A stretch of 64,000 nt of DNA, from assembly GCF_000718025.1 (NCBI RefSeq), contig NZ_JODS01000018.1:177190-241189 (forward strand), in the 5' to 3' direction. Position numbers and translations under genes: made by a program. The stretch comes from Kitasatospora purpeofusca (GTDB lineage Bacteria > Actinomycetota > Actinomycetes > Streptomycetales > Streptomycetaceae). The notes under the pieces were generated by a model. The model made no database searches and had not been told where the DNA came from. It worked only from the letters and a program-made list of their open reading frames with translations. This document shows, one piece after another, positions 17,630-26,059 of the stretch (position 1 is its first letter; each line of letters starts with the position of its first letter).

Positions 17630-18852
17630 CGGCGGGCCCCGTCGGCCGCCGCGACCCGCGCCACCGCGCGGTCCGCCCGCCGGGACAGCGCGACCGCCCC
17701 GGCGAGACGGTCGATCGTCGCCGGCACCTCCCAGTCGGCCTGCCGCAGCGCGGCGAGCGTGGTCGCGGGGACGACCGCGACGTCCGGGGCCCCGCTCTCC
17801 ACCGCCCGCGCCAGCAGCGCCCACGCCGCGTCCCAGCGCGCCCGGTCCGGGCGGCGCCGGACGGCGTCCACCACACCCTCCAGGGTGGCCTGCCGGAGGT
17901 CCCCGCGCTCCGGCAGCACGGCGGCGGCCGGGTCGGCGAGCAGCGCCTCCGGGTCGGGGAGGTCCATCCGGTCCATCGCCGCCATCAGCTCCAGACCGGG
18001 CCCGTCCCCGACCGTGCCCCGCACCAGCAGCGCCAGCACCTCGCGCGAGGCCCCGGCGGCGGTGGCGAAGGCGATCAGCCGGACCGTCATCTCCCAACTC
18101 CTGGGCGACGGCCAGGCCCCGCCCCGCTGGGCGTCGCTGCCGGGCAGCCGGTGGACGAGCGCCGGGCGTACGGCGAGGAGTTCGCACACCGCGCGGCGGG
18201 CGAGGGCCACCGCCTCCGGCAGCCGCGCCGGGTCGAGCTCCGGCAGCACGGCGCGCGGCCAGGTGCCGCCGAGGCCGCGCACCACCACCTCGTGGTCGTG
18301 CTGCCACGGCAGATGGACGAACCGGTTGGCCAGCGGCGGGCTCAGCTCCCAGCCGTCGGCCGCCGAGGAGCGGGGGTTGGCGGCCGCCACGATCCGGACC
18401 CCGGGCGGGAGTTGGAGGGAGCCGATGCGGCGTTCGAGCACCAGGCGCAGCAACGCGGCCTGGACGGCGGGCGGCGCGGTGGAGAGCTCGTCCAGGAACA
18501 GCAGGCCCCGGCCGGACCTGACCAGCCGGACCGCCCAGTCCGGCGGGGCCATCGGGACGCCCTGCACGGCCGGGTCGTCGCCGAGCACGGGCAGCCCGGC
18601 GAAGTCGGAGGGCTCGTGCACGCTCGCGATGACGGTGGTGAGCGGCAGGCGCAGGGTGTCGGCGAGTTGGGTGAGGGCGGCGGTCTTGCCGATCCCCGGT
18701 TCGCCCCACAGGAGCACCGGCAGGTCGGCGGCCACGGTGAGGGTCAGGGCAGCCAGCCGGTCGTCGGGGCGCGGTTCGGTGGTGGTGGCGGAGAGCAGCT
18801 CCAGGAGCTCTGCGGCGACGTCGAGTTGGGGCATCGGGGCAGCAAGAGGCAT
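17626..18852 (-). CDS. MoxR-type AAA+ ATPase
   Basis: This 408-residue AAA+ protein has Walker A GEPGIGKTAALTQLA near residue 50, Walker B GLLFLDELSTAPP, sensor 1 VRIVAAANPRS, and an arginine-finger region NRFVHLPW. The start at 18852 has AAAGGA 9 nt upstream; Met7 is an alternative. Its end overlaps the metallopeptidase/vWA gene by 4 nt (GTGA), so the two are co-expressed. MoxR ATPases act as chaperones together with vWA proteins. The unknown gene upstream (18950-20263) may encode a third component. Confidence 0.9.
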   Translation of the reverse strand: MPLAAPMPQLDVAAELLELLSATTTEPRPDDRLAALTLTVAADLPVLLWGEPGIGKTAALTQLADTLRLPLTTVIASVHEPSDFAGLPVLGDDPAVQGVPMAPPDWAVRLVRSGRGLLFLDELSTAPPAVQAALLRLVLERRIGSLQLPPGVRIVAAANPRSSAADGWELSPPLANRFVHLPWQHDHEVVVRGLGGTWPRAVLPELDPARLPEAVALARRAVCELLAVRPALVHRLPGSDAQRGGAWPSPRSWEMTVRLIAFATAAGASREVLALLVRGTVGDGPGLELMAAMDRMDLPDPEALLADPAAAVLPERGDLRQATLEGVVDAVRRRPDRARWDAAWALLARAVESGAPDVAVVPATTLAALRQADWEVPATIDRLAGAVALSRRADRAVARVAAADGARR

Positions 18853-18876
18853 GTGGTGGCGTCCTTTCGGGAGACA

Positions 18877-18931
18877 GGCAGGGCGGAAGAAGGCAGGGCG
18901 GAAGACGGCAGGGCGGAAGACAGGCAGGGCG
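18877..18931. repeat. Tandem repeat of about 15 bp, four copies
   Basis: GGCAGGGCGGAAGA is repeated nearly perfectly four times in the 97-nt gap between the unknown gene and the MoxR gene, just upstream of the MoxR ribosome binding site. Copy number may vary between strains and affect spacing within the operon. Confidence 0.8.
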
Positions 18932-18949
18932 GGTCGAAGCGGGGTGGCG

Positions 18950-20263
18950 TCAGCGCGAGCTGGCGTGCCGCGGGTGGGCGCGGTGCTCCTGCGGCCGCGG
19001 CCAGGGCCCGGGCGGCCGGAAGTGGTCCGTCCGGCGCGGCGCAGGGTCGGCGAGGCCGGCCCGGAACAGGCCGTGGGCGACCCGCCGTTCGGCGGCCTCC
19101 GCGAGCGCGTCCCGCAGGGGGCCGGTGCGCAGCATGGCGTCCGGGCCGAGCAGGGCCTCGACGGCGGCCAGCGCTCCGGCGGTGTCGCCGTGGTCGAGGC
19201 GTGCGCGGACGTCGGCGAGGCTCTCCGGGCGGCGGTGGGCGTCGTCGATGGTCTGCAGGCAGGGCAGCGGGGTGCCGGTGAGTTCCATCAGCAGCTCTTC
19301 GCGGCGGATTTCGTCGGGACGGTGGTCGAGCGCGGTGAGCACCCCGTCGACCAGGCCGATCCGGTGGAGGCTGCCTCGGCACCGCACGACGCGCGGACGG
19401 CCGGGCGACGGGCCGGGGTCGGCCGGTGGCGCGGCAGCGGTGGGGGCGAGGGCCGCGGCGACCAGCGGATGCAGGCCCTCGGGGCCGATCAGCCCGGCCC
19501 GGAGCAGCTCCAGATCGGGAGGCACCCGCACCGCCGCTTCGGGCAGCAGGGGGAGCGTGGCGGGGAGGACGGGCGGCACCGTATGCCCGCCGGTGCCCGT
19601 CCCGACCACCACCTCGCGTGCTCCGAGCCGCACCCGCACGGCCCCTTCGCCGTCGGGGCGGCCCTCCGCGCGGAGCAGGATCCGGGCCTCGGCCGCCCAC
19701 CGCTCGGGGCCCCCGGAGCGGAGCGGCAGTTCGCCGCTCCGGCCGGCGTCCCAGAGGTGGCGGTGCAGGTCCAGCCGGAACCGCGCACTGGGGTGCGGAT
19801 GCGGGTGCGACGCGTCGGCCGGATGTTCCGGCGCCCGTCCGTGGGCGGGCCGGCGGGGTGCGGTGCCGTCCTGGAGGGCGAGGCTGAACCGCTGTCCGCC
19901 GCTCGCCCGGCCCGGCGGCGTGCGCACCACCAGGTGCACCGCGCCGTACCTGGCGAGCGAGAGGGTCAGCCCGGGCCGCAGCAACCCGACCGGCGCGACC
20001 CTCGGCAGGTGCCAGCGCAGCAGGTCGGGCGCCAACGCCCGGAGGTCACGGCGGAGTCGGTCGGCCAGCTCGCGCCCGTGGCGCCGGGCGGCGGACCGCA
20101 GATCGAGGTCGACATCGACCCGGGCGGCGGCACACGCCCCGGCCCAGTCCCCGGCGAGGCGCCGGGCTGTCGCGGTTTCGATGACCGAGGCCGGCACGGC
20201 GAACTCGCGCACGTGCAGCCAGAAGGAGAGTCGGGGATTCCCGGTCGCGAGGTGAGCGCTCAT
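18950..20263 (-). CDS. Protein of unknown function in the MoxR/vWA operon
   Basis: This protein has 437 residues from ATG 20263, which has AAGG at an 11-nt distance; a GTG two codons upstream is possible. No family was recognised. The N-terminal half (SAHLATGNPRLSFWLHVREFAVPASVIETATARRL) mixes helices and strands, with many Arg and His. The middle has strand-rich pieces (GAVRVRLGAREVVVGTG), and the C-terminal part is helical with RARLDHGDTAGALAAVEALLGPDAMLR. No signal peptide or membrane segment is visible. Its conserved-looking position upstream of MoxR and vWA genes suggests the third member of a ternary module. Confidence 0.75.
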   Translation of the reverse strand: MSAHLATGNPRLSFWLHVREFAVPASVIETATARRLAGDWAGACAAARVDVDLDLRSAARRHGRELADRLRRDLRALAPDLLRWHLPRVAPVGLLRPGLTLSLARYGAVHLVVRTPPGRASGGQRFSLALQDGTAPRRPAHGRAPEHPADASHPHPHPSARFRLDLHRHLWDAGRSGELPLRSGGPERWAAEARILLRAEGRPDGEGAVRVRLGAREVVVGTGTGGHTVPPVLPATLPLLPEAAVRVPPDLELLRAGLIGPEGLHPLVAAALAPTAAAPPADPGPSPGRPRVVRCRGSLHRIGLVDGVLTALDHRPDEIRREELLMELTGTPLPCLQTIDDAHRRPESLADVRARLDHGDTAGALAAVEALLGPDAMLRTGPLRDALAEAAERRVAHGLFRAGLADPAPRRTDHFRPPGPWPRPQEHRAHPRHASSR

Positions 20264-20445
20264 CAGCACTCACCTTGCGTGGACCGGACCCCCACTTCGT
20301 GAGGAGCGGAAGTCTTCATCGGCCCGGAGCCTAGCCGCCCCGGGCGCCCGAGCGCCACAGGTTTCACGACCGGGGCCGTCTACCGCCCCCGCGCGCCCTC
20401 GCCCGCCGCGTCCGGTCCGGCTGTCCGGTCCGGCTGTCCGGTCCG

Positions 20446-21210
20446 TCAGGCGACCCGGTGGCCGGTCCGCGGAAGGCGTTCGGTCTCCGCCCGGGCCCGT
20501 GCCGCCGCGGCCCCGTCGGCCTGCGGAAGGCGTTCGGTCTCCTCCCCGGCCCGGGCGTCGGTTGCCGCCCCGGCCCGGGCCTCCGTACCTGCCCCGGCCG
20601 CCGGCGGGGCCGCTTCGTCCGCGAGCAGCGGGATGCCGTTCCGCAAGGCCACCGCGCCGGGCAGGTCGTACCGGCGGCTGCGCTGGACGATCTTCTCCCG
20701 GTCCACCGTGAGCGCCCCGGTGACGGTGCAACGTCCCGCACGCAGCGCCACCAGACGGGCCCGTCGGACCACCGCGACGATGCCCGCCAGCTCGATGACG
20801 AGCGTCAGCTCCATCCGGACCGAGCCGACCGGAGTGCCGTCGACGAGCAGATCGACACGCGGGCTGTTGGCCGAGGTGATGCGGTGGTCGGCGAGTGCCA
20901 CCACCTCCTCCGACGCGGGGTCGGCCCGGGTGCGCCGGGCAGCCGCGGTCAGGGCGGTGTACCGGGACCAGCCGGCGGCGGCGAAACCGAACAGGTCGCG
21001 CCCGAGCTGGCGGTCCAGCGCGGTGGCCACCTCGCGCTCGACGGCCTGCCCGGCCGCGCCGGTCAGCCGCGGGACACCGTGCAGCAGGGTGCCGACGGTT
21101 CCGTGTTCGTGCAGGGACTCGGTGAGCGCGTCGACGGCGCTGCCGGGCGTGTCCGCCCCGAACAGCAACGCCCGCGCGGTCGCCGGATCGGTGAGGGTGG
21201 CGGTGGTCAT
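20446..21210 (-). CDS. Unknown protein coupled to the Ig-like membrane protein
   Basis: This 254-residue protein has a strong GGAGGAGGA ribosome binding site, and its start overlaps the stop of the upstream gene (ATGA). The N-terminal part is helical; the middle is a beta-rich domain (VDLLVDGTPVGSVRMELTLVIELAGIVAVVRRARLVALRAGRCTVTGALTV) of about 60 residues. The tail carries two DNA repeats that both encode ETERLP. No transmembrane segment is obvious. It probably works with the membrane-anchored protein encoded just before it. No family recognised. The 182 nt between its end and the next gene (20264-20445) shows no gene. Confidence 0.75.
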   Translation of the reverse strand: MTTATLTDPATARALLFGADTPGSAVDALTESLHEHGTVGTLLHGVPRLTGAAGQAVEREVATALDRQLGRDLFGFAAAGWSRYTALTAAARRTRADPASEEVVALADHRITSANSPRVDLLVDGTPVGSVRMELTLVIELAGIVAVVRRARLVALRAGRCTVTGALTVDREKIVQRSRRYDLPGAVALRNGIPLLADEAAPPAAGAGTEARAGAATDARAGEETERLPQADGAAAARARAETERLPRTGHRVA

Positions 21211-22631
21211 GGCTCCTCCTCCGTCGTTCCCCCCTCCTCGGCACCGGTCTCCCCGGCACTGACCTGCCCGCCGGTCGGCCCGACCCCGGGCGTCTCCTCG
21301 ACGCGCTGCGTACCGGGCTCCTCCCGGCTCTCCAGCCGGACGGTGCGGCCGGGCCCGGCCGGGTCGTCCGTCTCGGTGACCAGCGGCCGCGGCGGCGCAC
21401 CGGCCACCGGGGCGACCGCGACGTGCGCCGACGCCCAGTGCGGTCCCCGCCGCCGGCCGAGCACGTAGGTACCGGCGAGGGCGGCGAGCACCACGGCGCC
21501 GCCGGCCGTCGAGCCGACCACCAGCGCGGTGGGTGCCGCGTCTCCGCCGCCCGGTCCGGGAACCACGTCGGCGGCCAGCACCTCGAAGTCCGTGGACCCG
21601 GCCATCGCCGGACGGTCCGGGCAGACGGCGCGCAGCCGGTAGTGCCCGGGCCGGGCGTCGCCGGCGACCCGGGTGGTGACGGTGAAACCGTCGCCGGTGC
21701 CGGTGCCGACGCGCTCCCACACCACGCCGTTCCAGGTCAGTTCCGCCTCGGTGCCGCGGCAGGCGTAGCCGCTCCCGGTGAGCACCACCTGCTGCCCGGG
21801 ACGTCCACTGCTCGGCTGCGCCCGCAGGACTGCTCCCGCGCCCGCCGGGGTGCCGGCCGACGTGTTCGGCGAGTCGTCGGGCGTGGCCTGCCCGGTCAGT
21901 GGTCCGGCCGGACTTCCGGTGCTCGTGGGGGTGAGGACTGTGAACGTCGCCGTGGTGTCGTGCTCCGCGGACGGGTCGCAGGCGGCCTCCACCGGGTGGG
22001 TGCCGGGCGGCGCGTCGGCGGCCGCGGTGACCTGCTGATCGAAGGTGCCGCTGGGGGCCTGCACCCGGCCCAGCTCGCGCTGCTCCCAGCGCAGGACGAC
22101 GGGCTCACCGGCGGGGCAGGAGAATCCGGTGCCGCGCGCCCGGAAGGTCGTACCGGCGGCGCCGCTCGCCGGGTCGAGGGTGAGGACGCCCGGCGGCGCG
22201 GGCTCGACGGTGAAGGTCGCGGCCGCGGTGACGTCGAAGGGGCCGCGGAAGTTCTGGGTGTCGGGCGCCTTGACGTTGGGCCCGGGGTAGGCGCGGCAGG
22301 TGGCCGTGACCTGGTGCGGGGCCGGACGGGCGTTCGCCGGCACGGTGAAGGACGTGCTGATGCTTCCGTCCGGCCGGATCGAGGGTGTTCCCAGGTCGGC
22401 GCCGTCGTCCCACCGTAATTGGACGTTCTTCGTGTCGGGCGGACAGGCGCCGAATCCCGTTCCGTCGACCGTCACGCGGGTGGTCCCCGCGGTCCCGTGG
22501 CCGGGGGACAGCCGGAGGCCGGCGTCGGCGTGAGCCACCGGTGCGAGCAGCAGCGACCCCACCGCGACCACGGAGCTCAGCAGCGCCGGGGCCACGACCC
22601 GGCCCACCGGTCGTCCGGTTCCCCTTGGCAT
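21207..22631 (-). CDS. Exported, membrane-anchored protein with three Ig/IPT-like repeats
   Basis: The ATG start at 22631 gives 474 residues and a signal peptide (VVAPALLSSVVAVGSLLLAPVAHA). An upstream GTG at 22727 would add 32 Arg/Pro-rich residues and is less likely. Three repeats follow, each opening with a P/S-x-G-xxGxxxxxxGxGF/Y-x-C pattern (LSPGHGTAGTTRVTVDG, LDPASGAAGTTFRARGTGF, AQPSSGRPGQQVVLTGSGY). They resemble IPT/TIG-type domains. A single transmembrane helix (ALVVGSTAGGAVVLAALAGTYVLG) and an acidic cytoplasmic tail end it. Probably a surface sensor or adhesion-type protein. Confidence 0.8.
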   Translation of the reverse strand: MPRGTGRPVGRVVAPALLSSVVAVGSLLLAPVAHADAGLRLSPGHGTAGTTRVTVDGTGFGACPPDTKNVQLRWDDGADLGTPSIRPDGSISTSFTVPANARPAPHQVTATCRAYPGPNVKAPDTQNFRGPFDVTAAATFTVEPAPPGVLTLDPASGAAGTTFRARGTGFSCPAGEPVVLRWEQRELGRVQAPSGTFDQQVTAAADAPPGTHPVEAACDPSAEHDTTATFTVLTPTSTGSPAGPLTGQATPDDSPNTSAGTPAGAGAVLRAQPSSGRPGQQVVLTGSGYACRGTEAELTWNGVVWERVGTGTGDGFTVTTRVAGDARPGHYRLRAVCPDRPAMAGSTDFEVLAADVVPGPGGGDAAPTALVVGSTAGGAVVLAALAGTYVLGRRRGPHWASAHVAVAPVAGAPPRPLVTETDDPAGPGRTVRLESREEPGTQRVEETPGVGPTGGQVSAGETGAEEGGTTEEEP

Positions 22632-22859
22632 CGCCGGCCGCCCTACGGGCGGGTCCCGTCGTCCGGGGACCGGTTCGCACGGGTGCGGGCGGGGGCGTCG
22701 CGGTCGTCCTCGGCGGAGGATGCGCACGGCTGTCGGGTCATCGCCGACCGTCCTTCCACGAACCTTCTCCCATCATCGCCCCACGCCCGCTCACGCACCA
22801 TGCCCGGGGCACGGCGGAGGCAGGTGCGGTGGCAGGGCGGCGCCGGGACGGGATTCGCC

Positions 22860-24038
22860 CTACTGGCGCGCGGCGCGGCGGTAGTGGTCCAGGACGTCCT
22901 GGCGCAGCAGGCTCCCGAAGCCGGCGCCTTCGAGGCGCAGGCCGAGCTGGGGTTCGGTGAGGCCGAGCGCGGTGGCGGTTGTCGGCAGGTGCCAGTCGTG
23001 GGCGGCGAGGCGGTCCAGCAGGTGGCCGCGGCGGACCTGGGCCTCGGAGAGGCGGAAGGTCTTGAGGTAGGCGAGCCGGCCGTGCTCGTCGGTGATCGCC
23101 TCGCCGATGTGGTTCTCCTGCTTGGGGCGGAACTCCGGCCGGAACCGGTCGAGGCGGAAACGGCCCAGGCGGCGCACCGTCCGCGACCGGTAGTCCGGGT
23201 CCAGCAGGCCGCCGGCCATGGTGTCGTCGTGGAAGGCCGCCCAGGCGCGCTCCTGGCCGTCGACGGCCGCGCGCAGCTCGGCCGTCGAGTTGATCGGACC
23301 GGCCGTGCGCAGATCGGCCCGGAAGTCCGGGACGGGGGCGGACAGCAGGGCGTAGTGGTGGATCAGCTCGCCGAAGAGGTCGAGCAGCAGGGTCCGGTGC
23401 AGCGCCCGGTAGTCGTCGGGGTGCGGGACGACGAAGGCCGCGGCGAGCGCGTCGGCCACGTACACGACCAGGCCGCACTGGCCGGGGTGGATCTCGAAGA
23501 CCCGCAGGGCGTCGGCGAGGCCGCGGACCCGGTCGCCGGCGTACGCCTCCTCGGCGCGCGGCGAGAGGCCGTTCCGCAGCGCGCGCTCGGAGTACTCCTC
23601 CCAGGCGATCGACGGGCCGCCGAAGTGCAGGGAGAGATAGCCCTCCAGGGCGAGGTGCAGCGGCAGGAAGCGCAGCCGGGTGCGGTTCTCGCGCTTGGCG
23701 ATCCGGCGCGGCACCCGGACCCGGACCCGCTCGGGCGGGGTGCTCGCGGTGATGGCGGAGGGGGTGTCGAGCCGGGTGCCGTAGGCGGCGGCGGGGGTGC
23801 CGTCACGGGTCCAGTCGGCGACGAAGCCGTGCGGGACGAAGGCGAGGTAGTCGGTGCGGGGGCCGACCGGGACGGCGGTGTACTCCGGCTCGTAGAGCTC
23901 CTGGTGGAGGCGGAGGTCCTCGATCGGCTCGGCGCGGACCAGGGGCACCAGGCGCACGCCGCCCCACACCTGGGCGGGACGGGTGTCGAGGCCGGTGAGG
24001 TCGAGGCGGAACGCCGGGGCGGCCGGGGTGGTGGTCAT
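22860..24038 (-). CDS. Unknown protein paired with the TROVE-like/vWA protein
   Basis: This 392-residue soluble protein has its start overlapping the stop of the upstream TROVE-like/vWA gene (ATGA), so the two are translated together. It contains VRVRVPRRIAKRENRTRLRFLPLHLALEGYLSLHFGG and a helical C-terminal part (RPKQENHIGEAITDEHGRLAYLKTFRLSEAQVRRGHLLDRLAAHDW). Similar partner proteins of prokaryotic Ro/TROVE-type genes have been described in comparative-genomics work, but I cannot name this family with confidence. No catalytic motif seen. The 228-nt gap after it (22632-22859) shows no gene. Confidence 0.75.
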   Translation of the reverse strand: MTTTPAAPAFRLDLTGLDTRPAQVWGGVRLVPLVRAEPIEDLRLHQELYEPEYTAVPVGPRTDYLAFVPHGFVADWTRDGTPAAAYGTRLDTPSAITASTPPERVRVRVPRRIAKRENRTRLRFLPLHLALEGYLSLHFGGPSIAWEEYSERALRNGLSPRAEEAYAGDRVRGLADALRVFEIHPGQCGLVVYVADALAAAFVVPHPDDYRALHRTLLLDLFGELIHHYALLSAPVPDFRADLRTAGPINSTAELRAAVDGQERAWAAFHDDTMAGGLLDPDYRSRTVRRLGRFRLDRFRPEFRPKQENHIGEAITDEHGRLAYLKTFRLSEAQVRRGHLLDRLAAHDWHLPTTATALGLTEPQLGLRLEGAGFGSLLRQDVLDHYRRAARQ

Positions 24039-25648
24039 CGGACGGTCTCCTCAGCGGTCTCGGTGGCGGCGGTCCCTGTGGTCCCTGTGGTCCCGGCGGT
24101 CCCTGTGATCCCGGCGGTCCCGGTGGTCCCGGTGGATCCGGCGGCGGGGGCCACCGGTCCGCGCACCGCGCCCTCCGCCGCCAGGAACCGCTCGGTGCGG
24201 GCCGCCAGGTGCGCCGTCAGCTCCGAGAGGTCCGTCCGGCCCTCGGCGAAGCGGGCGAACTCGACCAGGGCGGGCACGTCCTCGGCGTCGCGCAGCCCGG
24301 CGGTTGGCACCGTCGGCGCGAGCCGGCGGACGTCGAAGCCCTCCGCGTCGTACACCGGGTTGAGGTGCACGATGCTGGTCCGGTGCTCCGGGTCGAGCCG
24401 GGTGCGCCACACCCGCAGCACCTCGGCGGCCAGCCCGGGCGGGGCGTTGTCCCAGCCGTCGGAGACGATCACCAGTCGCTCGGGCGCGGTGTCCAGCGCG
24501 TCCAGGATGCGGCGCCCGAGCGGGGTCGGCCCGGCCGGGCGGGCGAGCAGCGCGTCGCCGTGCCCCGAGGTCCACAGCGCCGTGTACTCGCCGGCCAGCG
24601 CGGCCAGCAGGAAGTGGCAGGCGAGCGCGGCGGCGAGCGGCCGGCGGCGCTTGACGCCCGAGCCGTACGCGGACCAGCTGTCGTCGAGGACGGCCGTGAC
24701 CCGGCCCCAGCTGCCCTCCTCCGCCCCGGCCGCGCGCACCGCCCGGCGCGCCGCGCCCCGCAGGGCGTCGGTCAGTTCGGCGCGGCGGGCGGTCCGGTCG
24801 GCGGGCGGCAGGCCCAGCACGTACGAGGCGAGCCGGGTGAGCGGCATCCGGGCGAGCGCGGCGGCGTCGGAGGTGACGGCGGTGGCGCCGAGCGCCCGGG
24901 CGGACTCCTGCAGGCGCAGCCGCTCCAGGGCCGTCAGCCGCGGTTCGATCTTCTTCAGGAAGGCGGCCCGGGGGATGCCGTGGCGGTTCGCGAAGCCCTC
25001 CGCGACGGTGTACGGCAGTTCGTAGAGCGCGCCCTGCTCGTAGTGGGCGCGCCGCCAGGCGTCCAGCAGCGGCGCGGTGTACTTGGGGCGCCGGCGCGGG
25101 GCGTACAGGAAGTCGCCGGTCTCCTCCGCGACGGGGCGCAGATGGGTGTGGCGCAGCGCGAGCTTGAGCCCGGCGCGGTACTTGACGGCGTCGAGGGCCT
25201 GGTCGGGCCGGGTGGCGAGCCAGTCGCGCAGGATCGCCCGGGTGCGGCGGTTGTTGACCTTGGCCCGGCGCAGTTCGCCGATCAGCCGGTAGACCCGCTG
25301 CGGCGGCAGCAGCCGCAGCCGTCGGGCGATCAGCCGGCCCTCGGTGCGGCGCTGCTCGTCGGTGGCGTCGCGGGAGGTCTCCAGCAGGCGGCGGACGATC
25401 AGGGCGGAGTTGTGGTCGTTGATGTCGAGGGCGAGCGCGGCGGCGTACGGGCCGCGGTAGTTGACGAGCATGTACTCGTGCAGGAAGTCGAGCGAGAGCT
25501 GCTGCTCGGCGGCCCCGCCGTGGAACTCGCGCTGGCCGGTGCCGGTGATCGCGGCGTTGACGAACAGCAGCACGTCCTCGGCGGCGACGAGGTCGCCGTA
25601 CGTCTCCACAAGGACCGCCCCCGCGTCTGTCACGCTGCTGAGCAGCAC
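24035..25648 (-). CDS. TROVE-like helical domain plus vWA domain protein
   Basis: This 537-residue protein starts at GTG 25648; a second GTG five codons in is possible and neither has a good ribosome binding site. The N-terminal ~300 residues are Arg-rich and helical, with RAILRDWLATRPDQALDAVKYRAGLKLALRHTHLRP like the HEAT-type repeats of Ro60/TROVE proteins. The C-terminal part is vWA-like with an intact DxSxS MIDAS motif (VLDDSWSAYGSG) and LVIVSDGWDN. The tail has eight Gly-X-Y triplets (GTTGTAGIT...). Ro-type proteins bind small RNAs; RNA binding here is inference. Confidence 0.7.
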   Translation of the reverse strand: MLLSSVTDAGAVLVETYGDLVAAEDVLLFVNAAITGTGQREFHGGAAEQQLSLDFLHEYMLVNYRGPYAAALALDINDHNSALIVRRLLETSRDATDEQRRTEGRLIARRLRLLPPQRVYRLIGELRRAKVNNRRTRAILRDWLATRPDQALDAVKYRAGLKLALRHTHLRPVAEETGDFLYAPRRRPKYTAPLLDAWRRAHYEQGALYELPYTVAEGFANRHGIPRAAFLKKIEPRLTALERLRLQESARALGATAVTSDAAALARMPLTRLASYVLGLPPADRTARRAELTDALRGAARRAVRAAGAEEGSWGRVTAVLDDSWSAYGSGVKRRRPLAAALACHFLLAALAGEYTALWTSGHGDALLARPAGPTPLGRRILDALDTAPERLVIVSDGWDNAPPGLAAEVLRVWRTRLDPEHRTSIVHLNPVYDAEGFDVRRLAPTVPTAGLRDAEDVPALVEFARFAEGRTDLSELTAHLAARTERFLAAEGAVRGPVAPAAGSTGTTGTAGITGTAGTTGTTGTAATETAEETVR

Positions 25649-25847
25649 CGGTACGGCGCCAGTCGCCCATCCGGTCCTCGGATGCTATCGGGACGAATCG
25701 GATGAGCCAACCCGGTTTCGCGGCCCGCACGACCGGCCGCGGTTGCCGTGACGGACGCGGCCACGAGGAGGGCACCGGGGCCGCGTTCCTGTGAATGCGC
25801 CGGTGCGGGCAGCCTTCGGTCGTCGGCGGAGCATTTCGGCCAACTTG

Positions 25848-25887
25848 CAGTGCCGTTGATGACATGCCCTCACCAAAAATGGCACTG
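25848..25887. promoter_or_regulatory. Inverted repeat upstream of the M4 peptidase gene
   Basis: CAGTGCC at 25848-25854 and GGCACTG at 25881-25887 form a perfect 7-bp inverted repeat with a 26-nt spacer, in a relatively AT-rich stretch. The 411-nt gap (25649-26059) between the divergent vWA and M4 genes holds no gene; this is the most distinctive element in it. It could be a regulator site, or the arms could bracket a promoter. Confidence 0.35.
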
Positions 25888-26059
25888 TGTACCGTCCCGC
25901 CGCCGAGGCCCTGGCAGTCGCCCGGGCAGCGCGCCGCGCGGCGAGTACGCCGAAGGCCGTTCCAGCCAGTCGAACCACCAGCTCTACCGGGCGGTGCCCC
26001 TCTCGACCGCCCGGCTGACTCCGGCCGCCTGAACCCGGCCGTCGCAGAAGGAGTTCCGT

